The notes below the pieces were generated by a model. It was not told the origin of the DNA and did not search any database. It saw nothing but the letters and a program-made list of their open reading frames with translations. A stretch of 38,953 bases of DNA, taken from positions 1 through 38,953 of the forward strand of contig JAHDRA010000033.1 of the NCBI GenBank assembly GCA_018433525.1, given 5' to 3'. This DNA is from Paludibacteraceae bacterium. Its GTDB lineage: Bacteria; Bacteroidota; Bacteroidia; Bacteroidales; Paludibacteraceae. Made by a program: the position numbers and the translations under genes. This document shows positions 18,200 to 29,245 of this stretch, in pieces; the first letter of the stretch is position 1; every line of letters starts with the position of its first letter.

Positions 18200-18240
18200 A
18201 ACAAAAACCGTCATAACATGTTGGTATGGCGGTTTTTGTT
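18200..18240 (+). terminator. Intrinsic terminator after asd
   Basis: AACAAAAACCGTCATA pairs over 16 bases with TATGGCGGTTTTTGTT (one G-T pair) around a 9-base loop. The T-rich right arm continues into TTTT. The A-rich left arm means it could also work in the opposite direction. Confidence 0.85.
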
Positions 18241-18450
18241 TTCAACTTATTTTGTTTTTGAGATTAAAAATCAAAGTTTTTCATGAAGTTGCGATAAAAG
18301 GGAGGTCAATTAATTCTACAAAAAAGAAATTTACCAAAACAAAATCTGAGTTTTAAATGTTATCAAAAATACAATGAAATTTTAGAATTTCTGATACAAT
18401 TTCTAAAATTTACAAGCAACTTTTTTGACAAGTAAAAAATTTTTCAATTT
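18241..18450. promoter_or_regulatory. suf operon leader region with a hairpin
   Basis: An AT-rich upstream region of sufB. An 11-bp perfect stem (AAATTTTAGAA at 18377-18387 with TTCTAAAATTT at 18401-18411) lies about 40 bases before the sufB ATG. No convincing TAnnTTTG box is visible, so the suf promoter is not located. The hairpin may be regulatory, but that is a guess from position. Confidence 0.3.
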
Positions 18451-19887
18451 ATGTCAGAAGATATAATAAATCAAGTTACACAGGGAGAATACAAGTACGG
18501 TTTCACTACCGACATCGATACAGAAGTTTTTCCGATGGGACTTAACGAAGAAATTATTCGACTTATTTCGGTAAAGAAAAACGAACCGGAATGGTTGCTC
18601 GATTTTCGTATCAAATCCTATCGCCATTGGCTGACAATGAAAATGCCGACTTGGGCTCATTTGGAAATTCCGCCCATTGATTTTCAGAAAATATCCTATT
18701 TTGCGGCGCCACGAAAAAAATCGCCAAAAAGTATGGACGAAGTTGATCCTGAGATTTTGAAAACCTTCGACAAGTTGGGAATTCCGCTCGAAGAACAGAA
18801 AGCGCTTTCAGGTATGGCTGTTGATGCCGTGATGGACAGTATTTCGGTAAAAACAACGTTCAAGGAAAATCTGGCAGAATTGGGTATTATTTTCTGTTCA
18901 TTCAGCGAAGCCGTGCAACATCATCCCGATTTGGTTCAAAAATATCTGGGTTCAGTTGTTCCTTATTCCGACAATTTTTTTGCAACGCTCAATAGTGCCG
19001 TTTTCAGCGATGGTTCTTTTGTGTACATTCCCAAAGGTGTTCGCTGTCCAATGGAACTTTCCACCTACTTTCGCATCAACGCTTCCAATACCGGTCAGTT
19101 TGAAAGAACACTGATCGTTGCCGACGAGGACAGTTATGTTTCATATCTTGAAGGTTGTACGGCTCCAATGCGCGACGAAAATCAGCTTCATGCTGCCATT
19201 GTGGAAATCGTAGCACTCAAAAATGCCGAAGTAAAATATTCTACCGTACAAAACTGGTATCCGGGAGACAAAGAAGGGAAAGGCGGAATTTACAATTTTG
19301 TAACCAAACGCGGCATTTGCAAGGGAGAAAATTCCAAAATTTCGTGGACACAAGTTGAAACCGGCTCGGCCATTACTTGGAAATATCCCAGTTGCATTTT
19401 ACAGGGCGACAATTCGTCGGCCGAATTTTATTCGGTAGCGGTTACCAATCATTTTCAGCAAGCCGATACCGGCACCAAAATGATTCATTTGGGAAAAAAC
19501 ACCCGCAGCCACATTCTCTCAAAAGGAATATCTGCAGGTTTCGGCCAGAACAGCTATCGCGGGTTGGTGCGAGTTTCAAAAAACGCCGACAATGCTCGAA
19601 ATTTTTCGCAATGCGACAGCCTCCTGCTGGGCGATAAATGTGGTGCTCATACTTTTCCATACATGGACGTCAACAACGATACAGCCATAGTGGAACACGA
19701 AGCCACCACTTCCAAAATCAGTGAAGACCAGATTTTTTACTGCAACCAAAGAGGAATTTCCACTGAAGATGCTGTTGGCTTGATTGTAAATGGTTACGCA
19801 AGGGAGGTTATCAATAAATTGCCTATGGAATTTGCCGTAGAAGCACAAAAATTATTACAGATAACGTTGGAAGGTTCTGTGGGATAA
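18451..19887 (+). CDS. sufB: Fe-S cluster assembly scaffold subunit SufB
   Basis: Scaffold component of the SufBC2D complex, on which Fe-S clusters are built before transfer to target proteins. The 478-residue length is normal. Typical stretches are [51 protein letters not shown] and the C-terminal [27 protein letters not shown] region. This last part carries the conserved cysteine of the SufB-SufD interface. First gene of sufB-sufC-sufD, 55 bases before sufC. Confidence 0.96.
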   Translation: MSEDIINQVTQGEYKYGFTTDIDTEVFPMGLNEEIIRLISVKKNEPEWLLDFRIKSYRHWLTMKMPTWAHLEIPPIDFQKISYFAAPRKKSPKSMDEVDPEILKTFDKLGIPLEEQKALSGMAVDAVMDSISVKTTFKENLAELGIIFCSFSEAVQHHPDLVQKYLGSVVPYSDNFFATLNSAVFSDGSFVYIPKGVRCPMELSTYFRINASNTGQFERTLIVADEDSYVSYLEGCTAPMRDENQLHAAIVEIVALKNAEVKYSTVQNWYPGDKEGKGGIYNFVTKRGICKGENSKISWTQVETGSAITWKYPSCILQGDNSSAEFYSVAVTNHFQQADTGTKMIHLGKNTRSHILSKGISAGFGQNSYRGLVRVSKNADNARNFSQCDSLLLGDKCGAHTFPYMDVNNDTAIVEHEATTSKISEDQIFYCNQRGISTEDAVGLIVNGYAREVINKLPMEFAVEAQKLLQITLEGSVG

Positions 19888-19942
19888 AACCTGTTAACCT
19901 TTTGAAAGAAATTTTTATTACAGATTATTAGAAAAATACATT

Positions 19943-20707
19943 ATGTTGGAAATAAAAGATTTACATGCATCCATCAACGGAAAAGAAATTTTAAAGGGAG
20001 TAAACTTAACAATTCGTGCCGGTGAAATACATGCCATTATGGGCCCGAATGGGGCTGGAAAATCCACTTTGGCGTGGGTTTTGTCCGGCAATCCGGCTGT
20101 GGAGGTAACACACGGCGAAATTATTTTTAACGGCAAAAATTTGCTCGAAATGTCGCCGGAAGATCGTTCGCGCGAAGGAATTTTCCTGAGTTTTCAATAT
20201 CCGGTCGAAATTCCAGGTGTCAGCATGGTCAACTTCATGCGTACCGCCGTCAATGAACAACGTAAATACAAAAATCTCGAACCTCTTTCGGCTGCCGATT
20301 TTCTGCGCTTGATGCGCGAAAAGAAAGAATTGGTCGAAATGGACAATAAACTGACCAGCCGTTCCGTGAATGAAGGTTTTTCCGGCGGAGAAAAGAAACG
20401 AAACGAAATATTTCAAATGGCAATGCTGGAACCTAAATTGGCAATTCTTGACGAAACAGATTCCGGACTTGATATTGATGCGCTGCGGATTGTTGCCAAC
20501 GGAGTAAACAAACTCAAGCGGCCTGACAATGCCACACTTGTGATAACCCATTACCAACGCTTGCTCGACTATATTATTCCCGATTTTGTACATGTGTTTT
20601 ACGACGGACGAATCGTAAAAACAGGCGATAAAAACTTGGCACTTGAGCTGGAAGAAAAAGGTTACGATTGGATAAAAAAGGAAGTTGAAACTCCTGTAGA
20701 GCAGTAA
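19943..20707 (+). CDS. sufC: Fe-S cluster assembly ATPase SufC
   Basis: Cytosolic ABC-type ATPase that drives conformational change in the SufBC2D scaffold. The protein is 254 residues. Walker [10 protein letters not shown] (about 34-42), signature [15 protein letters not shown], and Walker [16 protein letters not shown], in which the family-specific DETDSGLD replaces the usual DEPTSGLD. The conserved histidine of the H-loop follows in [12 protein letters not shown]. 34 bases separate it from sufD. Confidence 0.97.
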   Translation: MLEIKDLHASINGKEILKGVNLTIRAGEIHAIMGPNGAGKSTLAWVLSGNPAVEVTHGEIIFNGKNLLEMSPEDRSREGIFLSFQYPVEIPGVSMVNFMRTAVNEQRKYKNLEPLSAADFLRLMREKKELVEMDNKLTSRSVNEGFSGGEKKRNEIFQMAMLEPKLAILDETDSGLDIDALRIVANGVNKLKRPDNATLVITHYQRLLDYIIPDFVHVFYDGRIVKTGDKNLALELEEKGYDWIKKEVETPVEQ

Positions 20708-20741
20708 AAATTCTTCTTAACTATCCGAAATTTGAAAAATC

Positions 20742-22079
20742 ATGGAACAACAATATATCGATTTTTATAAAGAATCTCATACCCTGATAAAGCAACATTC
20801 GGCTGCTTTGATGAATAATTTTCGCGATGCCGCCTTTGAGAAATTTGAACGGCTCGGTTTTCCCACTTCAAAGCTCGAAAACTATAAATATACCGACATG
20901 TCGGCACCTTTGTCGATAGAATATGGGCTGAACATCAACCGATTGCAGTTTCAAATCAATCCTTACGATGTTTTTAAGTGTGATGTGCCGGCTATTCATT
21001 CCTACTTGTTTTTTGTGTTAAATGATACTTTTTACCCCGTCAACAGCACTGCCAAACAGCATTTGCCAGAAGGCGTAATTATTGAAAGTCTGCGAACAGC
21101 TGCAGAAAATTATCCACAACTGGTAGAAAAATATCTTGGAAAATTAAGCAATGAAAAAAATGACGGTTGGATTGCTTTCAATGAAACTTTCGCTCAAGAT
21201 GGATTTTTTATGTACGTTCCCAAAAACGTGAAACTTTCCAAGCCTGTACAATTGATAAACATAATGCGCTCCGACGTGGATTTCATGGCCAACAGCCACA
21301 ATTTAATCATTCTGGAAGAAGGAGCCAAAGCTCAGTTGCTGGTTTGCGACCACACTATGGACAATGTGCACTTCTTTTCCAATCGTCTCACCGAAGTTTT
21401 TGCAGGAAAAAATGCTGTTTACGAACATTATAAACTCGAAAACACCAATATCCTCAACACCAATGTTTCAAACTTACTGATTCATCAGGAAGATTCGTCG
21501 AATGTACTGACAAACGTCATTACTCTTCATAATGGCATGACACGCAACGGCATCGAAATGATAATTGATGGAGAAAATTGTGAAAGTTTGCTTTGTGGCA
21601 TGGTGATTGGCGATAAAAATCAGGATGTGGATAATTTCACTGAAATTGTTCACAAAAAACCAAATTCTCAAAGTCGCGAATTGTTTAAATATGTTTTGGA
21701 TGATTCTTCCAAAGGAGCATTTGCAGGAAAAATACAGGTTGCAAAAAACGCCCAAAAAACTTCATCCTTTCAAACCAACAAAAATATTCTCCTCAGCAAA
21801 ACTGCCAAAATGCGAACCAAACCGCAACTCGAAATCTATGCCGACGATGTGAAATGTTCGCATGGCGCTACCATCGGACAATTGGACGAAGCAGCCAAGT
21901 TTTACATGCAATCGCGTGGTATTTCGGAGAGCGAAGCACGTTTGCTGCTAATGTTTGCCTTTACTGCGGATGTGATGGACAATATCCGTATCGATGCTTT
22001 GAGAGACAGAATGAAATTATTGGTAGAAAAACGTCTTCGCGGTGAACTTTCCCGATGTGAAGGCTGCATGATTTGTTGA
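20742..22079 (+). CDS. sufD: Fe-S cluster assembly protein SufD
   Basis: Partner of SufB in the SufBC2D scaffold; SufD is needed for iron acquisition. The protein is 445 residues. The C-terminal half carries the SufB/SufD beta-helix, with KTSSFQTNKNILLSKTAKM, KPQLEIYADDVKCSHGATIG and QLDEAAKFYMQSRGI. The tail ends RCEGCMIC, three cysteines in eight residues. A sufS cysteine desulfurase gene, often next in Bacteroidota suf operons, is not present here. Instead the opposite strand carries cysK-metY, converging on sufD. Confidence 0.95.
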   Translation: MEQQYIDFYKESHTLIKQHSAALMNNFRDAAFEKFERLGFPTSKLENYKYTDMSAPLSIEYGLNINRLQFQINPYDVFKCDVPAIHSYLFFVLNDTFYPVNSTAKQHLPEGVIIESLRTAAENYPQLVEKYLGKLSNEKNDGWIAFNETFAQDGFFMYVPKNVKLSKPVQLINIMRSDVDFMANSHNLIILEEGAKAQLLVCDHTMDNVHFFSNRLTEVFAGKNAVYEHYKLENTNILNTNVSNLLIHQEDSSNVLTNVITLHNGMTRNGIEMIIDGENCESLLCGMVIGDKNQDVDNFTEIVHKKPNSQSRELFKYVLDDSSKGAFAGKIQVAKNAQKTSSFQTNKNILLSKTAKMRTKPQLEIYADDVKCSHGATIGQLDEAAKFYMQSRGISESEARLLLMFAFTADVMDNIRIDALRDRMKLLVEKRLRGELSRCEGCMIC

Positions 22080-22240
22080 CTTTTTCGGTGAAATTATTGT
22101 AATTCTCTGTTTTTTGTAAAATATTTTTGTCGATTTTCTCCGGTATTTTTTTGTGTTGATTAATAAATTTGGGTCAATTTTTTTATGGGGAACAATTTAT
22201 GTTTTCTGATAACACATCGATTTACAACTTTTCATTTATT

Positions 22241-22271
22241 AAAAAAGGCTGCCGGTTTTGTTCCAACAGCC
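22241..22271 (-). terminator. Intrinsic terminator of the cysK-metY operon
   Basis: Read on the minus strand, GGCTGTTGG pairs with CCGGCAGCC (two G-T pairs) around an A-rich loop, followed by TTTTTT. It lies about 22 bases after the metY stop. Confidence 0.75.
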
Positions 22272-22293
22272 ATAAGGAATTAAGAAATAAAAA

Positions 22294-23607
<1,314 letters not shown>

Positions 23608-23628
23608 TTAGATTTCGATTCTTGAAAT

Positions 23629-24576
23629 TTATAAAGGATATTCGTCAAAAGCATAAAGTGCAGTGGAAAGATATCTTTCGCCCGTATCGGGCAACAGAAC
23701 GACAATGTTTTTTCCTTTGTTTTCGGGTCGTTGAGCCAACAAAGAAGCCGCAAAAGCTGCCGCACCCGACGAAATTCCCACCAGCAAACCTTCCTGTTGA
23801 GCCAATTGGCGTGAAGTTCGAATGGCGTCATCATTGCTAACCTGAATAATTTCATCTACAACCGTCGGGTCAAAATTTTTGGGTACGAAACCTGCTCCTA
23901 TTCCCTGAATTTGATGGGGGCCGGGTTTCCCTCCCGAAAGTACGGAAGAACTTGCAGGTTCGACCGCAACAATTTTTATTGCAGGATTATGTTTTTTCAA
24001 CGCAGCTCCTACTCCACTTATCGTTCCTCCGGTTCCCACACCGGCAACAAAAATATCGACTTTCCCTTCCGTATCACGCCAAATTTCCTCACCTGTGGTA
24101 TGAAAATGTATTAATGGATTGGCAGGATTTTCAAACTGCTGTGGCATAAACGAAGACGAATTCTGTTCATGTAATTCATGCGCTTTGGCAATTGCACCTT
24201 TCATTCCTTCGGTCCCGGGCGTTAAAACAATATTGGCACCCAAAGCCTTCAGTAAATTACGCCGTTCAACACTCATGGTTTCGGGCATGGTAAGGGTAAG
24301 TTTGTAACCTTTCACCGTAGCAATCATAGCCAAACCAATACCTGTATTTCCGCTGGTAGGTTCGATAATTTCAGAACCTTGTTTTAAAAGTCCTTTTTCC
24401 TCTGCGTCTTCAATCATGGCTAAGGCAATTCTGTCCTTTACGCTTCCTGCCGGATTAAATGACTCCAGCTTGGCCATAATATTGGCTTGCAATCCTTTAT
24501 TTGAAACAAAATGTGTTAATTGCAACAAAGGTGTATTGCCAATAAGTTCAGTAAGATTTTTAGCAATTTTCGACAT
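23629..24576 (-). CDS. cysK: Cysteine synthase A (O-acetylserine sulfhydrylase)
   Basis: PLP enzyme that makes cysteine from O-acetylserine and sulfide. The protein is 315 residues. The PLP lysine is Lys47 in [17 protein letters not shown], and [13 protein letters not shown] is the substrate loop. [11 protein letters not shown] is the phosphate-binding loop and [11 protein letters not shown] lies near the C-terminus. First gene of the cysK-metY unit, behind a good promoter and a leader hairpin. Confidence 0.96.
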   Translation of the reverse strand: MSKIAKNLTELIGNTPLLQLTHFVSNKGLQANIMAKLESFNPAGSVKDRIALAMIEDAEEKGLLKQGSEIIEPTSGNTGIGLAMIATVKGYKLTLTMPETMSVERRNLLKALGANIVLTPGTEGMKGAIAKAHELHEQNSSSFMPQQFENPANPLIHFHTTGEEIWRDTEGKVDIFVAGVGTGGTISGVGAALKKHNPAIKIVAVEPASSSVLSGGKPGPHQIQGIGAGFVPKNFDPTVVDEIIQVSNDDAIRTSRQLAQQEGLLVGISSGAAAFAASLLAQRPENKGKNIVVLLPDTGERYLSTALYAFDEYPL

Positions 24577-24600
24577 AAACTTTTGATTTTTAATGAATTT

Positions 24601-24645
24601 ACAAAATCTTTTTTACCGAAAAAAATATCTGACTAAAGATTTTGT
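24601..24645 (-). promoter_or_regulatory. Leader hairpin of the cysK transcript
   Basis: An 11-bp perfect stem (ACAAAATCTTT at 24601-24611 with AAAGATTTTGT at 24635-24645) lies between the predicted transcription start and the cysK ATG. It has no T-run after it on the minus strand and does not resemble the SAM riboswitch folds I know. A role in expression is only inferred. Confidence 0.35.
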
Positions 24646-24656
24646 TTTTCTTTTGG

Positions 24657-24687
24657 CAAAGGTACAAAACAACTAAAAACAAGACAA
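24657..24687 (-). promoter_or_regulatory. Probable promoter of cysK-metY
   Basis: On the minus strand a TTG (24685-24687), a 20-base spacer and TACCTTTG (24657-24664) match both boxes of the Bacteroidota consensus. Confidence 0.6.
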
Positions 24688-24689
24688 TC

Positions 24690-24848
24690 ACAAGAATGGG
24701 TTAATTTTATCTACCACGATTATGGTATAGTCAAAATTTCAAATAACAATAATGGAGAAAATTAGGATTCAAATTTATATAATAATTTGTAAATCAAGAA
24801 TATAATTAATTAGAGAAACAAACGAAAAGAATTTCCACTTTGCTTATT
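24690..24848. other. AT-rich intergenic stretch between the cysK promoter and repeat copy A
   Basis: I see no reading frame, RNA gene or clear regulatory motif here. Confidence 0.5.
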
Positions 24849-24949
24849 ATGAAATTCACATGTATTACATACACAAACAAGAATGAATATAATATTCAGA
24901 CATGTGGGTTCCATCAGACCTTTAAAAAATAAATTATATTCTGATGAAA
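24849..24949 (+). repeat. Structured direct repeat, copy A (101 bp)
   Basis: About 93% identical to 28725-28826 in the same orientation: six substitutions and one indel. It starts with ATGAAA and ends with CTGATGAAA. It holds two potential hairpins: CACATGT / ACATGTG with a long loop (24857-24863 with 24900-24906, extendable by G-T pairs), and CATCAGA / TCTGATG (24912-24918 with 24940-24946). There is no coding content. It sits about 100 bp beyond the 3' end of the mannosidase gene. Confidence 0.85.
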
Positions 24950-24989
24950 TTTCTCTGTAAATCTTTTGACAAGTTTTACAGAGAAATTT
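24947..24989. repeat. Perfect 15-bp hairpin abutting repeat A
   Basis: AAATTTCTCTGTAAA (24947-24961) and TTTACAGAGAAATTT (24975-24989) are perfect reverse complements around a 13-base loop. It could stop or stabilise the mannosidase transcript's 3' end, although no T-run follows it on either strand. It overlaps the last three bases of repeat A and is absent beside repeat B. Confidence 0.6.
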
Positions 24990-25047
24990 ATCAATTCGGT
25001 TTTTGTGCTATTTATCGAAATTATCGATAGCAATCACCTTTAAAAAA

Positions 25048-28000
25048 TTATTTTTCTCTCAAATGAAATGTCGGATTATTCTCGAAATCGTCATACATTG
25101 CCTGAAGAGGTTTTAAATTGTCAGCTTTTGGAGCAGCCACCGTAATGGCAACAATTTTTATATTTCTGTTGTTTGGTAAAGTCAAATTCTTGGCTCCTGC
25201 AACAATTGGAATTTCGTATTTATACAGATAACTGTACTGATAAGCTTCGTTTTTCATCGGATAATTGTTGTGGCAATGCGAAGCGAACCATGCGATATTA
25301 TCCGTCTTTGTAAAAGGCTCATTCATTTTCAGCACTTTATTCTGATCCAAACTCAGAATACGATTGTAGAATTGACCGACAAAACCTGTCCATTTTTGAA
25401 TCGACAGATTGATTGGGTTACCATCCACATAAAAATCGGCTTTCACATCATTTGCAGCAGCAGCCAAAAGATAAAGTTTGGTAAAATTTCCGGCAGGCAA
25501 AGCAATGGTTTGAGCGTTGCAAGCAACAGCATTATTTTGTTCGTCCTGTTTATTACCAATTTTGAAACGAATGCCTTCGCTTTCGACATATTCCGGCAAA
25601 AGTTCGGCAGGAAACGACTGACCATCGAACATGACTCCGTCGTCGCGATTTTCGTCGTAACTCATTACATCCCCATTGTAAGGAATAGTTACCGGTTGCT
25701 GTGGCAATACAGCTTCATTTGCTTTCTTAAGTTTGACGGCAAAACTTTTTATCGTATAATGACTTAAATCGAATTGAATGCTGTTTTTTGTAAAATTTAC
25801 ATCGCCTATTCGTTTTTCCTGTCCGTTCACTTCATAAGCTTGCAGTATTTCGTCCGGCAATGTGATTTTCGCATTTTTTATATCTTTTCCCGACAATTCA
25901 TTCACACGAATAACGTATCCTTCGCCCGATTCCATTTTTTTGAAAGCCATTAAACCTACTTCGGGACGACTGATCGAAATCATCGAGAAACTGTTGCCCA
26001 ATGTTCCATCGTGTTTGGTGGATTCAAAAGCCATTAAAGGCTGATTGAAAAATTGAGCCTGCCAAGCCGATTCTCCTTTTCTCCAATCTCCTTCGTGTCC
26101 ATAAACGGCGTATTTCACATCATGAATACCCCAATCCTGAGTACTTTGATATATTGTCCACTGCCACTGCGGTAAATGAATACCGGGCGTGTAAAGTAAA
26201 GTCAGACGCAAGGTATTGTCATCCGGTTTGTCGGAACCATATTTGCAATCTTCCAAAATCGTTACGCCATATTTTCCCGATTGATCAGTCAAGTCGAACC
26301 ATTGTTTGGAGGGAACTTCAAATTTTTTCTCCTCATTGTTTCCTCGAGAAATGGTACCAACACCTAAATTGTAGGTTGAATTTTTATTGGAAACGGATAG
26401 AGGAAAAGCTGCTTTCAAACTGACAGCACGTGATTGCCAGTCAATCTTGTTGCTCACTTCCAAACGTTTACCTGCTTCACCGGCAGCCAAACTGTAGAAT
26501 TGCGTGATGATAGAATTTTGTCCTGCTCTTTCCACTTTCAAAGTTACCCTTACCGGTCCTTGTTCGACAACGGATATTTTTGCATTTTTATCCATAAAAT
26601 CAATAGCCGGTTTTTGTCGATCTTTCCAGTCCATGTTCCATGCCGGCCATTCGTCGGGTGTTTCTGCCAAAAATTCAAGACGAGCCGGTTTTGCCAACAA
26701 TTCTTTCGCATTTTTATTATCATAAATACTGAGAATATCGCCATTGGGAGCTACTTTCACTTTGTAATACTCGTTTTCAAGTGAATTTTCGGAAATAGAA
26801 AGCGCAGTTTGTTTTACTGCATTTGAAATTTCACGTACATCATACACTTTTATGCTTGCAGAAGGCATGTCGGCCAAAAACAAAATTTTAATACCATTTC
26901 CATTTCTTTCAATAATTTGCGAAGGAACTTCCTTTCCATTTTTATCGAAAACACCGACGGTTTGTGGTAACGATTTGTATTCCAATAGAGCGGTAACAAC
27001 ATCTTGTCTTGCCCGACTTACCTGATTGTAAACTACAATGGCTTTTCCTTCAGTTTGTGTATTCATTTTACCGGCAATGGAACTCAGGCTGTTTTTGAGC
27101 GCTTCAGCAAAACAATTGGCAGCAATAAATTCATCATTCCATGCATATTCATATGCTTTTGGAATAGACGTTCCCGGCAAAATGTCATGAAATTGGCTTC
27201 CCAGCACCAAATCCCAACCATTGTTTAGTTTACCGAACGGATAAGCTGCTGTTCCCATCCAATCGGCAGCGACACTTGCAAGTTCTGCCGACGAAGCCAA
27301 AAGTTCGTTTTTACGGTTCATTCTTTTCATAAAAGCTTGAGAAGTCAATGAACCCGAACTGTGCTCTATCAAAAGTAAATCGCCCGAATATACCGGAAGT
27401 TTTGCCTTAATTTCAGGCGTAATATCTTTGTACATTTGATCGGAAGAAGTCAACAAAACCTTAAAATTACTGTCGTCATTGTGCAAACTGTTGACAGCCC
27501 TTTTCACATCGTTTATACGCGGTGCTCCACCTTTATCGCCAACGCCATAATAGCGATAATCGAACGCATAACCCGTTTTTTCCTTGTCCTGATTCAGACG
27601 TTCCACCCATTGAGGATTTTTATCGAGACGCTCTTCAACTTTGGAAGTATATCTGGTCGCATTTAATGCAGCAACAATACCTTTGTCGTCAGGGCCTTTC
27701 CAAACGCCTACGTTGAATGGAACGCCAGCAGCAGAACGCCAAGTCAGTTTCTGAGTTGAAAACCCGATCAATCCGCAATGATTCAGAACGGAAGGCAAAT
27801 TCCATAAAAATCCGAAACAGTCCGGCAACATGAAATCTACGCTTTCTTTCCCAAACTCATTTTTAAAAAATTCATTTCCATAGAGCACTTGTCGAACAAG
27901 TGATTCTGAAGAAGAAATATTGACTTCACCTTCGTCAACCGAAGAACCGGATACTTTCCAACGTCCTTGTTCAACATAATTTTTTACCTGATTATACAAT

Positions 28001-28290
28001 TGAGGATAATACTCTTTCATCATTTTATACCGCCTTGATCCGGTAAAATTGAATACATAATCGGGATATTTTTCGAAGAGAGCAAAATTTTCGACCATTG
28101 TATATAAAATATACTCATTAATGGTTGTTGGATAATCCCAATTCCACTCGGTATCCAAATGAGCATAACCCACCGTGTACAAAAGTCTGTCTTTTGTTAT
28201 GTCATAATCATTTGGTTTTAACGTTGGCTGAGCCTTTAGCAATGGAATTATTGCCAAACAAATCAAAATTGTAAATAATTGTTTTTTCAT
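25048..28290 (-). CDS. Secreted glycoside hydrolase family 38 alpha-mannosidase
   Basis: Hydrolyses alpha-linked mannose from N-glycan-like or other mannosides. It has 1,080 residues, with a signal peptide MKKQLFTILICLAIIPLLKA, so it acts in the periplasm or at the surface. The GH38 catalytic domain starts with the zinc-binding YAHLDTEWNW (His44, Asp46) and has the predicted nucleophile Asp157 in MLPDCFGF. It continues through the HD of SQFHDILPGTS. The middle and C-terminal GH38 beta domains follow (about 520-870), and the last ~200 residues form a further beta-rich module. No sulfatase, SusC/SusD or regulator lies next to it, so it is not part of a visible polysaccharide-utilisation locus. 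It lies between two copies of a 101-bp direct repeat. Confidence 0.93.
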   Translation of the reverse strand: MKKQLFTILICLAIIPLLKAQPTLKPNDYDITKDRLLYTVGYAHLDTEWNWDYPTTINEYILYTMVENFALFEKYPDYVFNFTGSRRYKMMKEYYPQLYNQVKNYVEQGRWKVSGSSVDEGEVNISSSESLVRQVLYGNEFFKNEFGKESVDFMLPDCFGFLWNLPSVLNHCGLIGFSTQKLTWRSAAGVPFNVGVWKGPDDKGIVAALNATRYTSKVEERLDKNPQWVERLNQDKEKTGYAFDYRYYGVGDKGGAPRINDVKRAVNSLHNDDSNFKVLLTSSDQMYKDITPEIKAKLPVYSGDLLLIEHSSGSLTSQAFMKRMNRKNELLASSAELASVAADWMGTAAYPFGKLNNGWDLVLGSQFHDILPGTSIPKAYEYAWNDEFIAANCFAEALKNSLSSIAGKMNTQTEGKAIVVYNQVSRARQDVVTALLEYKSLPQTVGVFDKNGKEVPSQIIERNGNGIKILFLADMPSASIKVYDVREISNAVKQTALSISENSLENEYYKVKVAPNGDILSIYDNKNAKELLAKPARLEFLAETPDEWPAWNMDWKDRQKPAIDFMDKNAKISVVEQGPVRVTLKVERAGQNSIITQFYSLAAGEAGKRLEVSNKIDWQSRAVSLKAAFPLSVSNKNSTYNLGVGTISRGNNEEKKFEVPSKQWFDLTDQSGKYGVTILEDCKYGSDKPDDNTLRLTLLYTPGIHLPQWQWTIYQSTQDWGIHDVKYAVYGHEGDWRKGESAWQAQFFNQPLMAFESTKHDGTLGNSFSMISISRPEVGLMAFKKMESGEGYVIRVNELSGKDIKNAKITLPDEILQAYEVNGQEKRIGDVNFTKNSIQFDLSHYTIKSFAVKLKKANEAVLPQQPVTIPYNGDVMSYDENRDDGVMFDGQSFPAELLPEYVESEGIRFKIGNKQDEQNNAVACNAQTIALPAGNFTKLYLLAAAANDVKADFYVDGNPINLSIQKWTGFVGQFYNRILSLDQNKVLKMNEPFTKTDNIAWFASHCHNNYPMKNEAYQYSYLYKYEIPIVAGAKNLTLPNNRNIKIVAITVAAPKADNLKPLQAMYDDFENNPTFHLREK

Positions 28291-28384
28291 TTTGAGAAGA
28301 GTTTATTTGATTATTATTTTAAATGAATGTACGTAACAAAAGACAAGAAATCGAGTTAAGAACCTTTTTGTCGGAATTATCCCC

Positions 28385-28392
28385 CAAATTTA
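28385..28392 (-). promoter_or_regulatory. Possible -7 box of the mannosidase gene
   Basis: TAAATTTG on the minus strand matches TAnnTTTG and lies about 95 bases before the start. It is just downstream of a minus-strand terminator, an arrangement that would isolate the gene from upstream transcription. The -33 region is a T-run without a clear TTTG. Confidence 0.4.
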
Positions 28393-28405
28393 CATCATTT
28401 GGGTT

Positions 28406-28454
28406 AAAAAAAAAAGGACTTTCAAATTTTCCGGATGAAAAAAATGAAAGTCCT
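28406..28454 (-). terminator. Strong minus-strand intrinsic terminator upstream of the mannosidase gene
   Basis: AGGACTTTCA and TGAAAGTCCT (28445-28454 and 28415-28424) form a perfect 10-bp stem followed, on the minus strand, by about ten T. The nearest upstream minus-strand gene is the ABC-F gene, 940 bp away beyond an IS remnant. The terminator may have belonged to that gene before the IS arrived. Confidence 0.75.
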
Positions 28455-28633
28455 CTGCTTAACCAACCATTGCAAAAAAAACTAATTGCAATCATTCTCC
28501 TAACAACACAACTTTTTTTACCTCTTATTTTATCTCACTAAAGTTTCGCAGTTCAGAAAGTGATGAAAATAAAGAGGAAAAAAGAGAAAAATGAGTAAAA
28601 AAGCAGCGTATATTATGAAATATATCATTAAAA

Positions 28634-28762
28634 ATGAGTATATTAGCTGTCCAATCACAAAAACAGAAAAATATGCTACCGGACAAAATTAAGGAAAAAA
28701 TTTCTGAAACAGGAACAGATTTCAATGAAACCCACATGTATTACATACACAAACACGAATGA
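28634..28762 (+). pseudogene. Possible N-terminal fragment of the IS transposase
   Basis: A 42-codon frame starting with ATG (MSILAVQSQKQKNMLP...) that runs into repeat B and stops at TGA 28760-28762. It is in the same reading frame as the C-terminal transposase fragment that begins beyond the repeat, as expected if both are parts of one gene whose middle was replaced. I cannot confirm its identity as a transposase N-terminus without a search. Confidence 0.4.
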
Positions 28763-28826
28763 ATATAACATTTAGACATGTGGGTTCCATCAGACCATTA
28801 AAAAATTAAATTATATTCTGATGAAA
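28725..28826 (+). repeat. Structured direct repeat, copy B (102 bp), inside the IS remnant
   Basis: Partner of the copy at 24849-24949. Here the first hairpin is perfect over 11 bp (AACCCACATGT at 28729-28739 with ACATGTGGGTT at 28776-28786). Two of the differences from copy A change G-C pairs to G-T pairs and so keep the fold. The second hairpin is CATCAGA / TCTGATG (28788-28794 with 28817-28823). It sits exactly where the central part of the transposase gene is missing. Confidence 0.85.
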
Positions 28827-29245
28827 ATAAATTAGAGAGCATACCTATTTTGAAAGCTTTCAAGGCGTTGAAACTAAGGTGGTCGATAGAAGTATTTTTC
28901 AAAGAAGCGAAGCAATTGTTGAATCCGGGAGGATGTCAATCCAATGATTTCGATGCACAGATAGCCGATACCACGATAAGCATGATAACCTATATTTTAC
29001 TGTCTTTTCGATATCGGTATGAACATTATGAATCGATGGGAGAACTCTTCAGGGTAATGAATGCGGAATGTTTGCAGCAGACTCTTGACGAACGTCTTTG
29101 GAAATTATTTTTGGACTTGCTGCGTGAAATATGCGAAGCATTTGAGAAAGATATTGACGAATTGTTTGAGTTAATCATGAATTGTCCAAAAACGGCAGAA
29201 TTAGTTTCAAGGATGCTTGCTCCTCCGCTTCAGGAAGCAGTTTGA
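28827..29245 (+). pseudogene. IS4-like transposase, C-terminal fragment
   Basis: The frame is open from just after repeat B to TGA at 29243-29245, giving about 139 residues. RWSIEVFFKEAKQLLNPGG contains the YREK-like glutamate region of IS4-type DDE transposases (RW-EVFFKE-K). The following QSNDFDAQIADTTISMI matches the typical C-terminal segment. The two catalytic aspartates and most of the protein are missing, so it cannot be active. A possible start TTG at 28850 is not meaningful. Confidence 0.8.

Noticed and set aside
24577..24700. Possible SAM riboswitch before cysK-metY
   Set aside because: The leader is too short and lacks the conserved purine-rich cores; only a simple hairpin is present.
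28323..28541. 72-codon plus-strand frame upstream of the mannosidase gene
   Set aside because: Spans a terminator hairpin and promoter-like sequence; low-complexity, no protein-like features.
24849..28826. CRISPR-like repeats
   Set aside because: Only two copies almost 4 kb apart, about 100 bp long, no spacer array and no cas genes.
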